Origin: an uncultured Bacteroidota bacterium
Lineage (GTDB): Bacteria > Bacteroidota > Bacteroidia > Chitinophagales > Chitinophagaceae
Assembly: GCA_946479615.1 (NCBI GenBank)
Contig: CAMLGR010000010.1
Coordinates: 1-52,426 of the forward strand
Direction: 5' to 3'
Length of the DNA: 52,426 bases
Part shown: positions 33,665-42,546 of the stretch, in pieces
How positions within the stretch are numbered: position 1 is the stretch's first letter
Layout: every line of letters starts with the position of its first letter
Program-made: the position numbers and the translations under genes
Notes under the pieces: model-generated
Database searches by the model: none
What the model was told of the DNA's origin: nothing
Seen by the model: only the letters and a program-made list of their open reading frames with translations

Positions 33665-34447
33665 ATGAAACACCTCCTTCTTTCAGCCGCTCTTTTAACA
33701 GCTACTATAGCGAAATCACAAACAACTGTTGTACATGACGCTCCTGTAGTATCGGATGTCTATGTATGGAATACCCTTCCGGTTGAAAAGAAAGCCACTT
33801 CCGAAAGAAGACAGATCCTGGAAGGCAGTGGCCCTGTTCTTTCTAATTTCGAGATTCATGCCACTACTATCGACCCCGGAACAGCTCCTCACGCACCTCA
33901 CCAGCATCCTGAAGAGGAGTTATTCATCATCAAGGAAGGAACGTTGACGGTTACCATTAATGGTAAGAGCCAGGTATTAGGCGCCGGCAGTATAGCGGTA
34001 GCTATGCCGGGTGAAATACACGGCGTTGTTAATTCCGGTAAAACAAAAGCGACTTATTATGTGATCAAATACAAATCCCGTGATAGTGTACAACCTGAAC
34101 GTGCGCGCGCTGCCGGTGGTTCTTTTATGATCAACTGGAACGATATTGCTTTCACTCCACATGATAAAGGCGGCATCCGCAAATTCATAATACGGCCCAC
34201 TGCCATGCTGAAACGCTTCGACATGCACGTCACTACCTTGAATGCCGGCATCAAAAGCCATGATCCGCACACACACAAAGCCGAAGAGATTGTATTAATG
34301 ATTGAAGGCCATGGTGAAATGCAGATCAATGACAGCCTTAAAAAAGTATCGGCCGGTGATCTGGTTTATCTTGGCTCCAATTCTTTACATGCTATTCGCA
34401 ACGACGGCGATAAGCCGTGTACGTATTATGCGTTTCAGTGGGATTAA
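33665..34447 (+). CDS. Exported bicupin protein
   Basis: A 260-residue protein with a signal peptide (HLLLSAALLTATIAKSQ) and two cupin barrels. Cupin 1 (about 60-135) has metal ligands in HAPHQHPEEELF and a second motif ending PGEIHGV. Cupin 2 (about 170-255) has HDPHTHKAEEI and NSLHAI. Each half keeps the His/His/Glu/His pattern, so both could bind metal. The two-domain form recalls ureidoglycine aminohydrolase, but that enzyme is not usually exported, so I leave the function open. It is the only plus-strand gene in the xylan region and is divergent to the xylanase; a sugar-related role is possible. Confidence 0.8.
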   Translation: MKHLLLSAALLTATIAKSQTTVVHDAPVVSDVYVWNTLPVEKKATSERRQILEGSGPVLSNFEIHATTIDPGTAPHAPHQHPEEELFIIKEGTLTVTINGKSQVLGAGSIAVAMPGEIHGVVNSGKTKATYYVIKYKSRDSVQPERARAAGGSFMINWNDIAFTPHDKGGIRKFIIRPTAMLKRFDMHVTTLNAGIKSHDPHTHKAEEIVLMIEGHGEMQINDSLKKVSAGDLVYLGSNSLHAIRNDGDKPCTYYAFQWD

Positions 34448-34460
34448 ATCAATTTAAAAA

Positions 34461-34531
34461 TTCGATGATTGGACGATTTGGTAATTACCCATTTTCAAAT
34501 CACCAAATTTCAAAATCGCATATTCATCGAA
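34461..34531. repeat. Inverted repeat between bicupin and FAH-family genes
   Basis: The outer arms TTCGATGA / TCATCGAA and inner arms GATTTGGTAATT / AAATCACCAAATTT pair imperfectly. The right arm includes the FAH-family stop codon (34524-34526). It separates convergent genes. Confidence 0.6.
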
Positions 34532-35357
34532 CCTGATTCACCAACACTCCTATGTTTTCTATTGAGATCCTGATCTCATCGCCGGAGCGCAAGGTAAATT
34601 CAGTGCCGGGTACAATGCCCGTACCTGTCATAATGAAGCATCCATGAGGAAAGCTGCATTCCCTGAATACAAATGAAGTCAGTTCTTCCGGTGTGCGTTT
34701 CATCTGGCTGATCGCAATTTCTCCCATAAATACTTTTTCACCGTTTCTCAGGATATCAAGACTGATCATCGTAGCAGGTGATAAGGGTTCATCCGTAACA
34801 TAAATACAAGGCCCTATGGCAGCACAGGCATCATAAGTTTTGGCCTGCGGGAGGTACAAAGGATTTTCTCCTTCGATACTGCGTGAACTCATATCATTAC
34901 CGATCGTATAGCCAACAATTTTCCCGTAAGATGTAACGACCAGGGTCAGTTCCGGTTCCGGCACATCCCAGGTGGAATCTTTCCGGATATTTACTTTATC
35001 ACCTGTACCCACCACACGGTGTGCTGTTGCTTTGAAAAAAACCTCGGGTCTTTTCGCTTCATATACACGTGCATAAAAATCACCGCCGCCTGCATCCTTT
35101 GATTCTTCCTGGCGGCCAAGTTTGCTGCGGAGATAGGTAACACCACAGGCCCACAATTCCTGGTTGCCCATAGGCTTTACAATCTCTGATGCAGGAATTT
35201 CACTGATTGATTTTACTTTATCAGAGTTGATAAGACCTTCCAGTTTACTTAATAAATTATCGTCATTGATAAGCTGATCCCAGTTCTCTATTGACGCTGA
35301 ATAATGCTTATCACCATTACTGATAAATATTCCTGTCTTTGATCTGTAAAGTTTCAT
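34524..35357 (-). CDS. Fumarylacetoacetate hydrolase-family protein, candidate 2-keto-3-deoxy-pentonate dehydratase
   Basis: A 277-residue FAH-superfamily enzyme. The metal-site residues are E134 and E136 in [10 protein letters not shown] and D155 in [20 protein letters not shown]. Members act on 2-keto-3-deoxy sugar acids and other beta-diketo or keto acids. The architecture and the neighbours (lipoprotein lactonase, IlvD/Edd dehydratase) fit a 2-keto-3-deoxy-D-xylonate/L-arabinonate dehydratase that yields 2-oxoglutarate semialdehyde, as in Weimberg-type pathways. Alternatives are a 2,4-diketo-3-deoxy-L-fuconate hydrolase or a 2-hydroxyhepta-2,4-dienedioate isomerase. It is the last gene of the minus-strand run. 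Confidence 0.8.
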   Translation of the reverse strand: MKLYRSKTGIFISNGDKHYSASIENWDQLINDDNLLSKLEGLINSDKVKSISEIPASEIVKPMGNQELWACGVTYLRSKLGRQEESKDAGGGDFYARVYEAKRPEVFFKATAHRVVGTGDKVNIRKDSTWDVPEPELTLVVTSYGKIVGYTIGNDMSSRSIEGENPLYLPQAKTYDACAAIGPCIYVTDEPLSPATMISLDILRNGEKVFMGEIAISQMKRTPEELTSFVFRECSFPHGCFIMTGTGIVPGTEFTLRSGDEIRISIENIGVLVNQVR

Positions 35358-35374
35358 TCTGTTTATTATTATTC

Positions 35375-35496
35375 CTATGTGTAACCTATGTTTCTATGTG
35401 CCTATGTGGTGAATCTACGCCAGTGAGATATAAAATTACAACACAATTGCGTAATCTTTTACCACATAGGCACATAGAAACATAGGTTACACATAG
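35375..35496. repeat. Perfect 36-bp inverted repeat with 50-base loop
   Basis: Arms at 35375-35410 and 35461-35496 are exact reverse complements, each built of four CTATGT(G/T) words. The right arm ends at the base before the SMP-30 stop codon (35497-35499). The same word forms a smaller hairpin at 40903-40933. Confidence 0.9.
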
Positions 35497-36519
35497 TTAG
35501 TCCCGCATTTTAATACGAAGTATATACATATCATTGGTTACATACAAAGTCTTCTGATCTGCTGATAAAGAACAATTGGAAGCAGGATTATCAGGAATTT
35601 TAAATTTACCCAATAATTTTCCTTCGCTGCTGATAAACCAGATACCACCCGGACCCGATGCAATGACAGTACCGTTCTTATCGATCTTAAAGCCATCAGG
35701 CAACCCTTTTAGAGATTTGTCGGAACCAGCCGATGTAAAAAATATTTTTCCGTTCTTCAATGAATCTGTATCATCCACATCATAGATATACCAGTTAGGC
35801 TTCGCAGGATCGGAATTAGCGATCAGCAATTTCTTTTCACCCGGAAATAAAGCGATACCATTGGGTCTTGTGATAGAATCGAGTAACAAGATCACTTTTC
35901 CGTCAGTTCTCACTTTATAAACGCCGTTGTATGAAGTTTCCTTCTTTGGATCATCTGCCTGCTTTTCCAATCCATAAGGAGGATCGGTAAAGAATAATTC
36001 ACCTTTGCTGTTATAGACTGCATCATTCGGGCTGCTGAAACGTTTGCCATCATATTTATCCGCGATCATAGTATAATCAGCTTTAGGTGCATCCAGCGGG
36101 CTGTTCATACGGCCCATTTGCCGGTCACCATCCTGGCAAAGAACAAGATTCCCATTATTATCGAGTAATAAACCATTCGACCCCATTTCGCCACCACGTT
36201 TTATAACGGTATCGGTATAGCCGGAAGGTTTGAGATAGATCTCTTTTCCTTTTTCTTCCGTCCATTTATATACCGTATTCTGAGGAACATCGGAGAATAA
36301 AAGCATATGATATTTTTCTACCCATAATGGGCCTTCACTCCAATCGAAACTATCGGCGATGATCTCTGCTTTGGCATTGGGAGAAATGATGACATCCAGG
36401 GCAGGATCGAGACGCTCGACCTCCCCGATCGTTTTAGTAGCAGCGGGTTGCTCTTGTTTTTGTTCGTTATTACAGGCGAATAGCATCCCGGAGAGTAGAA
36501 AGAGAAAGAGATATTTCAT
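35497..36519 (-). CDS. SMP-30/gluconolactonase-family lactonase, lipoprotein
   Basis: A 340-residue protein with lipoprotein signal MKYLFLFLLSGMLFAC (C16) and a Gln/Glu-rich spacer, then a six-bladed SMP-30 propeller. Typical elements are EGPLWVEKYHMLLFSDVP (metal-binding Glu), RFSSPNDAVYNSKGELFFTDPPYG, and TRPNGIALFPGEKKL. These enzymes hydrolyse aldonolactones using a divalent metal. The lipid anchor places it outside the cytoplasm. Between an IlvD/Edd dehydratase and an FAH-family gene it is best read as a pentono- or glucarolactone hydrolase for oxidative sugar use. Confidence 0.88.
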   Translation of the reverse strand: MKYLFLFLLSGMLFACNNEQKQEQPAATKTIGEVERLDPALDVIISPNAKAEIIADSFDWSEGPLWVEKYHMLLFSDVPQNTVYKWTEEKGKEIYLKPSGYTDTVIKRGGEMGSNGLLLDNNGNLVLCQDGDRQMGRMNSPLDAPKADYTMIADKYDGKRFSSPNDAVYNSKGELFFTDPPYGLEKQADDPKKETSYNGVYKVRTDGKVILLLDSITRPNGIALFPGEKKLLIANSDPAKPNWYIYDVDDTDSLKNGKIFFTSAGSDKSLKGLPDGFKIDKNGTVIASGPGGIWFISSEGKLLGKFKIPDNPASNCSLSADQKTLYVTNDMYILRIKMRD

Positions 36520-36559
36520 TTGGTTATCGTTTTCGTTTGTTATCGGCTTTATTCGTTTT

Positions 36560-36633
36560 ACGAAGCGTCCCTATGGGACGCATGGGAGATAAGTCCTTTT
36601 GCATTTACCGACGAAACGTCCCTACGGGACGTT
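36560..36633. repeat. Two tandem copies of an ACGTCCCTACGGGACGT-type hairpin unit
   Basis: GCGTCCCTATGGGACGC (36565-36581) and AACGTCCCTACGGGACGTT (36615-36633), each preceded by ACGAA, about 51 bp apart. Compensating changes keep both stems intact. They lie between the dehydratase and lactonase genes and look like a dispersed intergenic repeat. Confidence 0.7.
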
Positions 36634-36671
36634 AATTATTTCTCCGACACTTCCCATTGATCTTTACCATC

Positions 36672-38387
36672 TCAATGCAAATCTCTTGTCACATCAGATC
36701 CCGATCCTCCCTGCAACAGATCAAGATCAGCGCCCAGGTGCGCCTGTTGCACATGATCGATATAAAATTTCACGTATCCACGCGTGGCGGCTGGTTGCGG
36801 CGCTATCCATGCCTGTTTTCTTTTTTTCAACTCCTCTTCGCTGATATCGAGATGTAATAAACGTTTTTCTACATCAAGTTCGATCATATCCCCGTCTTGT
36901 ACCAACGCCAATGTGCCGCCCACTGCCGATTCCGGTGATACATGAAGAATAACCGTACCTGCTGCAGTGCCGCTCATTCTTCCATCCGATATACGGATCA
37001 TATCCTTTATGCCTTTTTTCAATAATTTTTCCGGCAGGTCTACATTACCTACTTCCGGCATACCGGGATAACCGACCGGTCCTACACCTTTCAATACGAT
37101 CACACAATTCTCATCGATATCCAGTGCCGGATCATCGATACGGCGATGATAATCTTCCATCGTTTCAAACACCACTGCACGGCCACGGTGCTTCATTAGC
37201 TTCTTGGAAGCAGCGGAAGGTTTGATGATAGCGCCCTGTTCGCAAAGATTTCCTTTTAATACCGCAATGCCCGATTCCGTCTGCAAAGGTTTTTCGATAC
37301 TCGAAATAACATCGGCATTATAACAAGCAGGATTAATATTATTCTCCCCGATCGTTTTTCCATTTACGGTGATCATTTCTGTATGCAGGTATTTTTTCAG
37401 TTCTTTTATAACTACCGGCAGACCTCCTGCATAATAAAAATCTTCCATCAGGTATTTGCCTGAAGGTTTAAGGTTCACCAATAATGGTATTTTACTACCG
37501 ATCTTATCAAAATCTTCCAGGTTCAATTCAACACCTATTCTGCCGGCAATCGCCAGGAGATGAATCAGGAAATTGGTAGAGCCGCCAATACCTGCATTGA
37601 CCACGATCGAATTTTCAAAAGCCTTCCGTGTAAGTATTTTAGAAAGTCTGAGATCTTCTTTTACCATTTCTACAATTCTTCTTCCCGATAATTGTGCCAT
37701 AACTTTTTTCCGCGCATCCACAGCAGGTATAGCCGCAGCGCCGGGAAGTGTAAGTCCCAATGATTCTACCATGCAGGCCATTGTGGAAGCAGTACCCATC
37801 GTCATACAATGACCCTGGCTACGGGCCACGCCCACTTCTACTTCATGTATATCTTCTTCAGTATAATTTTCGACCGATTGCTTTTCTTTCATCAACCAGT
37901 TAAAGGAACCGGAACCGATACATTCTCCGCGGAATCGTCCATTCAGCATGGGACCACCAGGTACAACGATAGTAGGAAGATCGACACTGCAAGCACCCAT
38001 AACTGTAGACGGTGTTGTTTTATCACAACCCGTCAGCAACACTACCCCATCGATAGGATTGGCGCGGATCGTTTCTTCCACATCCATACTTGCGAGGTTG
38101 CGGAACAACATCGTAGTAGGACGCATGATCGTTTCTCCCAATGAAGTAACGGGGAATTCCATAGGGAAACCGCCTGCTTCCAGTACACCACGTTTCACGA
38201 TCTCGGCAAAATCACGGAGATGACCATTGCAGGGAGTAAGATCTGACCAGGTATTACAAATACCAATAACAGGTCTGCCTTTAAAATAATCATCGGGGTA
38301 TCCCTGATTACGCAGCCACGAGCGGTGAACAAACCCCATTTTATCTGACTTCCCAAACCAATCGTAGCTTCTTAATTTCTTTTCCAT
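36672..38387 (-). CDS. IlvD/Edd-family dehydratase, likely pentonate dehydratase
   Basis: A 571-residue iron-sulfur dehydratase. Candidate cluster ligands are C53 in WSDLTPCNGHL, C121 in LLTGCDKTTPS and C194 in SQGHCMTMGTA; the 68/73 spacing is that of the sugar-acid members of the family, such as L-arabinonate and D-xylonate dehydratases. The C-terminal VGPVGYPGMPEVG and DGRMSGTA segments are typical of the whole family. It should convert an aldonate to a 2-keto-3-deoxy acid, which the FAH-family enzyme downstream could use. Branched-chain dihydroxy-acid dehydratase is less likely given the operon context. Confidence 0.88.
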   Translation of the reverse strand: MEKKLRSYDWFGKSDKMGFVHRSWLRNQGYPDDYFKGRPVIGICNTWSDLTPCNGHLRDFAEIVKRGVLEAGGFPMEFPVTSLGETIMRPTTMLFRNLASMDVEETIRANPIDGVVLLTGCDKTTPSTVMGACSVDLPTIVVPGGPMLNGRFRGECIGSGSFNWLMKEKQSVENYTEEDIHEVEVGVARSQGHCMTMGTASTMACMVESLGLTLPGAAAIPAVDARKKVMAQLSGRRIVEMVKEDLRLSKILTRKAFENSIVVNAGIGGSTNFLIHLLAIAGRIGVELNLEDFDKIGSKIPLLVNLKPSGKYLMEDFYYAGGLPVVIKELKKYLHTEMITVNGKTIGENNINPACYNADVISSIEKPLQTESGIAVLKGNLCEQGAIIKPSAASKKLMKHRGRAVVFETMEDYHRRIDDPALDIDENCVIVLKGVGPVGYPGMPEVGNVDLPEKLLKKGIKDMIRISDGRMSGTAAGTVILHVSPESAVGGTLALVQDGDMIELDVEKRLLHLDISEEELKKRKQAWIAPQPAATRGYVKFYIDHVQQAHLGADLDLLQGGSGSDVTRDLH

Positions 38388-38409
38388 ACAAAGCAGTCAG
38401 TTGACGTTG

Positions 38410-39492
38410 TTATTTTTTGGCAATGAACTGTGAGTTTGAGAACTGGTCGATCTGAAAACCACTTACTTTACCATTTTCTGTTTTGAAGTGCATGAACAGG
38501 TAGGAACTTGTTGAATAAAATTCTGTTTCTCCTGATGCATATAATAAATGTTTCTCCCTGCCGATATACATCACCAGTTGATTATTTTCATTTTTAATAG
38601 TAATAGCGGGACCATTAGCAACCTGGTAATCGCCTGCATACCGGTTTAATGTAGCTGCATCCAGTTTAAGAGAGGGTCGCTCGAATGCATACTGCAACCC
38701 ACGCGCATAGCCTTCTCCTTTGGTACCGGAATGCCCTGTGTTTTCCAATACTCTTGTTTTCATCTGGATATTCGTATACTTACGATCAGTTAAGTATTTT
38801 ACCAGTTTTTCGAAATTAGGCTCATTTACTTCCACACCACCCATACTCATATAAAGACGTGCAGGTGCTGTTACTTTTTGGGAATAATAGGCTTTCTCAT
38901 ATTCATAGATCGCTCCATTACCCCATTCGAAAGCCGGGCTGGAAGCTACATAACGCTGAAACAATCCCGGCTCCGTAAACAAAGCGAAGAGTGTAAACAA
39001 TCCGCCAAGTGAACAACCTACGAGCGTTCTGTCATTCCTATCAGCCCTGTAATTAGATTCTATGTAAGGAAAGAGTTCAGTTTTCATGAAAGAAAGAAAA
39101 GCAGCGGCGCCACCACTTTGCGGCATCCATTTTTCATTGGTAGGGGTATAATCCCTTCCACGAAGGCTATCGGGTTTCGGATTAACTCCACCCCAGGTGA
39201 CACCTACTATAATTAATTCAGGAATAAATCCATCATAATATTGCTCGCCATATAAACTCGTGAGCAAAGGAAAATCCCATTGGGAATCCATCAGGTACAC
39301 CACCGGATATTTTTTGGTACTGTTTGCATAACCGGATGGCACCTGTATATGCAATTGATATTCCTGGCCGTATACAATAGTAGAAGTGATCGTTCTCAAT
39401 TCCGAACCCGGTATTTCAACGCGTTTAACCTGTGCTTTTGTGATTATACATTGCAGGACAATTATTACCAACAGGATGGTTCGTTTTGTCAT
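38410..39492 (-). CDS. Exported alpha/beta-hydrolase esterase (CE1/IroE-like)
   Basis: A 360-residue protein with a signal peptide (RTILLVIIVLQCIITKAQ). The putative-esterase alpha/beta fold has nucleophile S161 in TLVGCSLGGLF and a later His in LENTGHSG; the DYTPTNEKW loop is typical of IroE/feruloyl-esterase-like enzymes. The last 85 residues form a separate small beta domain (LDAATLNRYAGDYQ...), as seen in some beta-lactamase-related and esterase proteins. In a xylan cluster it may remove acetyl or feruloyl groups. The start codon overlaps the preceding stop by one base (TAATG), so translation is coupled to the Gfo/Idh-like gene. Confidence 0.85.
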   Translation of the reverse strand: MTKRTILLVIIVLQCIITKAQVKRVEIPGSELRTITSTIVYGQEYQLHIQVPSGYANSTKKYPVVYLMDSQWDFPLLTSLYGEQYYDGFIPELIIVGVTWGGVNPKPDSLRGRDYTPTNEKWMPQSGGAAAFLSFMKTELFPYIESNYRADRNDRTLVGCSLGGLFTLFALFTEPGLFQRYVASSPAFEWGNGAIYEYEKAYYSQKVTAPARLYMSMGGVEVNEPNFEKLVKYLTDRKYTNIQMKTRVLENTGHSGTKGEGYARGLQYAFERPSLKLDAATLNRYAGDYQVANGPAITIKNENNQLVMYIGREKHLLYASGETEFYSTSSYLFMHFKTENGKVSGFQIDQFSNSQFIAKK

Positions 39493-40886
39493 TACTTATT
39501 TTTTAATGCGATTTCTAATGCTTTTGTAGTAGTATAATATTTAGCAATCATATTGGGTACTTCCCAGGCAGGTATATTGCCATTCTTAAGGTACTCCAGG
39601 AATTTTTCAGTCACACGGGCAAAGTGTGATTCATGTCCTTCCCTTAATTTTTCGGAAATTACAACTTGCCAACCATTCGCAGATTTACTCAATTTTACGC
39701 CGTTGTATTTTGTACCCAATGCCCCGATTTTAGCTGCTAAAACCCTTTCAAATGCAGTGTCTTTACCTATAGGCTCTATATACAAAGCCGGTATGTTTTT
39801 TTCAGCCGCTCCCTGGCGGATGACAAGGTTGGCTTTGGTGCCGCGGAGCAGGCTGTAATGGGTATCGCCGCTTCCGTTGGGCAATTGATAGGCCCAGATC
39901 ACAGATGTCTTTGCATGCACACCTTTCACTGTATAATTGATCTCGCCATTGCAGGATACTTTCAGGATGCTATCCGAAGAAATATAGGTTTTGAGGAAAT
40001 CCGGGAAGCTGTCCAGTTTGGTAATGGTCTTAAATTGAGAGAGGCGGATATCGGTTGTCCAGCGTTTAGCTGTATTCACGTTGATATCTTTGGTATAATC
40101 AAGCGTTTGTTCAGGAAAGCATTCCCATTGCACGAGGTCCACAATATGTGTCATCACATCCGTTATACCTTCCCCCTGTTTGGTAACATCCATGAACCAG
40201 GCCGGTCTTGTCACTACAGCACCGCTGACATACTTGTAAAAGTTATGGATGCTTTCCATAACAACAGCCGGCTTATCGGCTGTCCCCTTTTCCAGTTCGC
40301 CGAATACTTCGGGCATGGCAGCCAGTTCACGTTGTAATATAGTAGCGATCTCATAGCGCTCGGTCATGATATCATAAAGCAATAATTTATTCTTTACTGC
40401 TGTTTCGAATGCCTGTTTCAGTAATTGAAAATCATTACTGTTGATCACCATCGGCTTATCGGCAAAAACATTGAACCCATTCTGCAGTGATTGTAAAATG
40501 TATTCGGTCTTCTTTTCATTGTTGCCCGATAACACGACTACATTTCCTTTTTTCTCTGCAATCATTTTCTGAAAAAAATCATCGCCTTTATATACTTCTT
40601 CCTTCCAGCTGGTAGGGTTGTCCGTACGGGAGTTATAACTACTGATCCTGTCAAGATGCGCCTGCAGATCGCTGCCTTCGGGTGCATACACATGTACAAG
40701 GGAATCCACATCAGGATACATTGTTTTTTGCACCAGGGCCGCATGAAAATGGCCGGGATCGAGCGTGATCAGTTGTACTTTTTTATTGGTACTATCCGGT
40801 GTTGCCGTTGCGGTTTCATTGTTGTTACAGGAAGTCATGGCTACTATGACAGAAATAAGAAGAAGATGGTTGATTTTTTTTATCAT
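39492..40886 (-). CDS. Gfo/Idh-like lipoprotein with atypical cofactor motif
   Basis: A 464-residue protein with lipoprotein signal ending AMTSC (C20). The body is related to Gfo/Idh/MocA oxidoreductases with the Bacteroidota-type C-terminal domain: GFNVFADKPMVIN occupies the place of the usual EKP loop, and EGITDVMTHIVDLVQWE that of the catalytic-His helix. The dinucleotide-binding GxGxxG is absent; the first strand reads VQLITLDPGHFHAAL. An exported lipoprotein without that motif may not be an NAD(P) enzyme at all and could be a binding or scaffold relative. It is cotranscribed with a Tat-exported paralogue upstream and an esterase downstream. Confidence 0.8.
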   Translation of the reverse strand: MIKKINHLLLISVIVAMTSCNNNETATATPDSTNKKVQLITLDPGHFHAALVQKTMYPDVDSLVHVYAPEGSDLQAHLDRISSYNSRTDNPTSWKEEVYKGDDFFQKMIAEKKGNVVVLSGNNEKKTEYILQSLQNGFNVFADKPMVINSNDFQLLKQAFETAVKNKLLLYDIMTERYEIATILQRELAAMPEVFGELEKGTADKPAVVMESIHNFYKYVSGAVVTRPAWFMDVTKQGEGITDVMTHIVDLVQWECFPEQTLDYTKDINVNTAKRWTTDIRLSQFKTITKLDSFPDFLKTYISSDSILKVSCNGEINYTVKGVHAKTSVIWAYQLPNGSGDTHYSLLRGTKANLVIRQGAAEKNIPALYIEPIGKDTAFERVLAAKIGALGTKYNGVKLSKSANGWQVVISEKLREGHESHFARVTEKFLEYLKNGNIPAWEVPNMIAKYYTTTKALEIALKNK

Positions 40887-40902
40887 GATTATATATTAAA
40901 GA

Positions 40903-40933
40903 CCTATGTGAATGCTATGAGAATTCACATAGG
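40903..40933. repeat. Short inverted repeat with the CCTATGTGAA word
   Basis: Arms CCTATGTGAA (40903-40912) and TTCACATAGG (40924-40933) between the two Gfo/Idh-like genes. The word matches that of the 36-bp repeat at 35375-35496. Confidence 0.6.
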
Positions 40934-40961
40934 GAGCACTAAGATCGATAATTATACACTT

Positions 40962-42416
40962 TTAAAAATCATATTTTTTACGACGCGGGCGCGATAGCAT
41001 GGCATCCGCTTCCTTATCGTTTTTAAATTTCTCTGCCTTTGGATCCCAATACAATTTCCTGTTTGTCTTCATAGCGATCTGGTGAAGCAAACAGGCACTG
41101 CAGGAGCGGTGACCGATCTCGATCGGCGATGATGGCTCCTTGCGTGATTTGATACAATCCAGCCAGTTGGCATGTTGTTCAGAGCTTTCATACAAATGGA
41201 TCTCATTCGCTCCTATAACGGATTGCAATATCTTAGGGTTACTTGCATCGATTGGCTTTACTCCATCTTTATCCGCTACAGGATCGGTATCGGTTACACG
41301 ATAGTTACCGCGTGTTACCCAGATCCATCCTTCCGACCCGATAAATTTCACTCCATTCGGCAATTCATTCGAAACGATCATGTGAACACCATTTTCATAC
41401 ATTGCTTCTGTACGGAATATGCCATGCACATCCCAAAGACCTTTATAATCCGGATCGTCAGTAGGAAAAGCGGCTTTCCCCCATACTTCGACCGGCCCTG
41501 TCAATTCTGTTCCCATACCCCAATGCGCCGTATCGATATGGTGAGCGCCCCAGCCGGTGATCATACCGGCGCCAAACTGCTCGCAACGCAACCAACCCGG
41601 CCGGCTCATGATGCCCCTGCTGGAACTATCTTTTGAATGCACCCTGTCCTCTGTATAATAAACATCCGGAGTAGCACCCAGCCATGCATCATAATTAAGG
41701 TTAGATGGTATTTCCATCTTTTCCCTGCTACCACCACCAGGATCGCCTGGCAAACCGACTTCTACTGTCTGAAGTTTACCGATACGTCCATTACGTACCA
41801 GCTCACAGGCTTTTTTGAATTGTGGCCAGGGATCGATCGAACGTTGCTGGCTGCCCATTTGTAAAATGCGTCCGCTTTTCTTTACGGCATTGGCCAATAT
41901 TCTTCCTTCCTCCACTGTCAGCGAAGCTGGTTTTTGCAGGTACACATCTTTCCCTGCATTGACTGCATGTACACCCACGATCGCATGCTGGTGATCGGGC
42001 AGACTGATATGCACCGCATCGATATCCTTATTACCCAACAACTCTTTATAATCATAATATACTTTGATATCCCAATCGCCTTTCAACCCGCCATTTAATT
42101 GCGAAGCGCGGGTATAATTGGCACGAACGGCAGCAGGACCGGCATCGGCGCGGTTCTTATCCAGGTCGCAAACAGCCATGATACGCGCACCGGAATAACG
42201 GGCGATCGATGTCATATCATGAATGGTAGAGATACGACCACAACCGATAGAGGCAACATTGATCATATTGCTCGGCGCATTTTTCCCAAACACGCTGGCA
42301 GGAACAATTGAAGGAAATCCCATAATCAGCGATGTACCCAATGCAGTCTTTGCCGTATTACTGAGAAACTCCCGGCGGCTCACCGTGGATCTTTTATCAT
42401 CGTTTTTCTTTTTCAT
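40962..42416 (-). CDS. Tat-exported Gfo/Idh/MocA oxidoreductase
   Basis: A 484-residue protein. The N-terminus has a twin-arginine signal, SRREFLSNTAKTALGTSLIM, implying export in folded form with cofactor bound. A Rossmann segment follows (INVASIGCGRISTIHDM) with the GxG core, then VYLQKPASLTVEEG (the EKP-type loop, here QKP), and a C-terminal substrate domain with GAGMITGWGAHHIDTAHWG. It is related to periplasmic glucose-fructose oxidoreductase-like enzymes and to many uncharacterised sugar dehydrogenases. In this cluster it may oxidise a pentose, glucuronate or glycoside outside the cytoplasm, or act on xylan-derived oligosaccharides. Confidence 0.88.
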   Translation of the reverse strand: MKKKNDDKRSTVSRREFLSNTAKTALGTSLIMGFPSIVPASVFGKNAPSNMINVASIGCGRISTIHDMTSIARYSGARIMAVCDLDKNRADAGPAAVRANYTRASQLNGGLKGDWDIKVYYDYKELLGNKDIDAVHISLPDHQHAIVGVHAVNAGKDVYLQKPASLTVEEGRILANAVKKSGRILQMGSQQRSIDPWPQFKKACELVRNGRIGKLQTVEVGLPGDPGGGSREKMEIPSNLNYDAWLGATPDVYYTEDRVHSKDSSSRGIMSRPGWLRCEQFGAGMITGWGAHHIDTAHWGMGTELTGPVEVWGKAAFPTDDPDYKGLWDVHGIFRTEAMYENGVHMIVSNELPNGVKFIGSEGWIWVTRGNYRVTDTDPVADKDGVKPIDASNPKILQSVIGANEIHLYESSEQHANWLDCIKSRKEPSSPIEIGHRSCSACLLHQIAMKTNRKLYWDPKAEKFKNDKEADAMLSRPRRKKYDF

Positions 42417-42546
42417 ATGCTTTTAGTTTTATAGTGATTCTCTTTTATAAGATATAAATTATGAGTTATGAATTAAGAATTATAAATGGGGCGTGATATG
42501 ATAATCTTCTTTACGCAGGCTACATTCACTATTCACTACTCATCAT

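Noticed and set aside
36672..38387. Branched-chain amino acid dihydroxy-acid dehydratase (IlvD)
   Set aside because: Length, Cys spacing and the lactonase/FAH-family neighbours point to a sugar-acid dehydratase, and no ilv genes are nearby.
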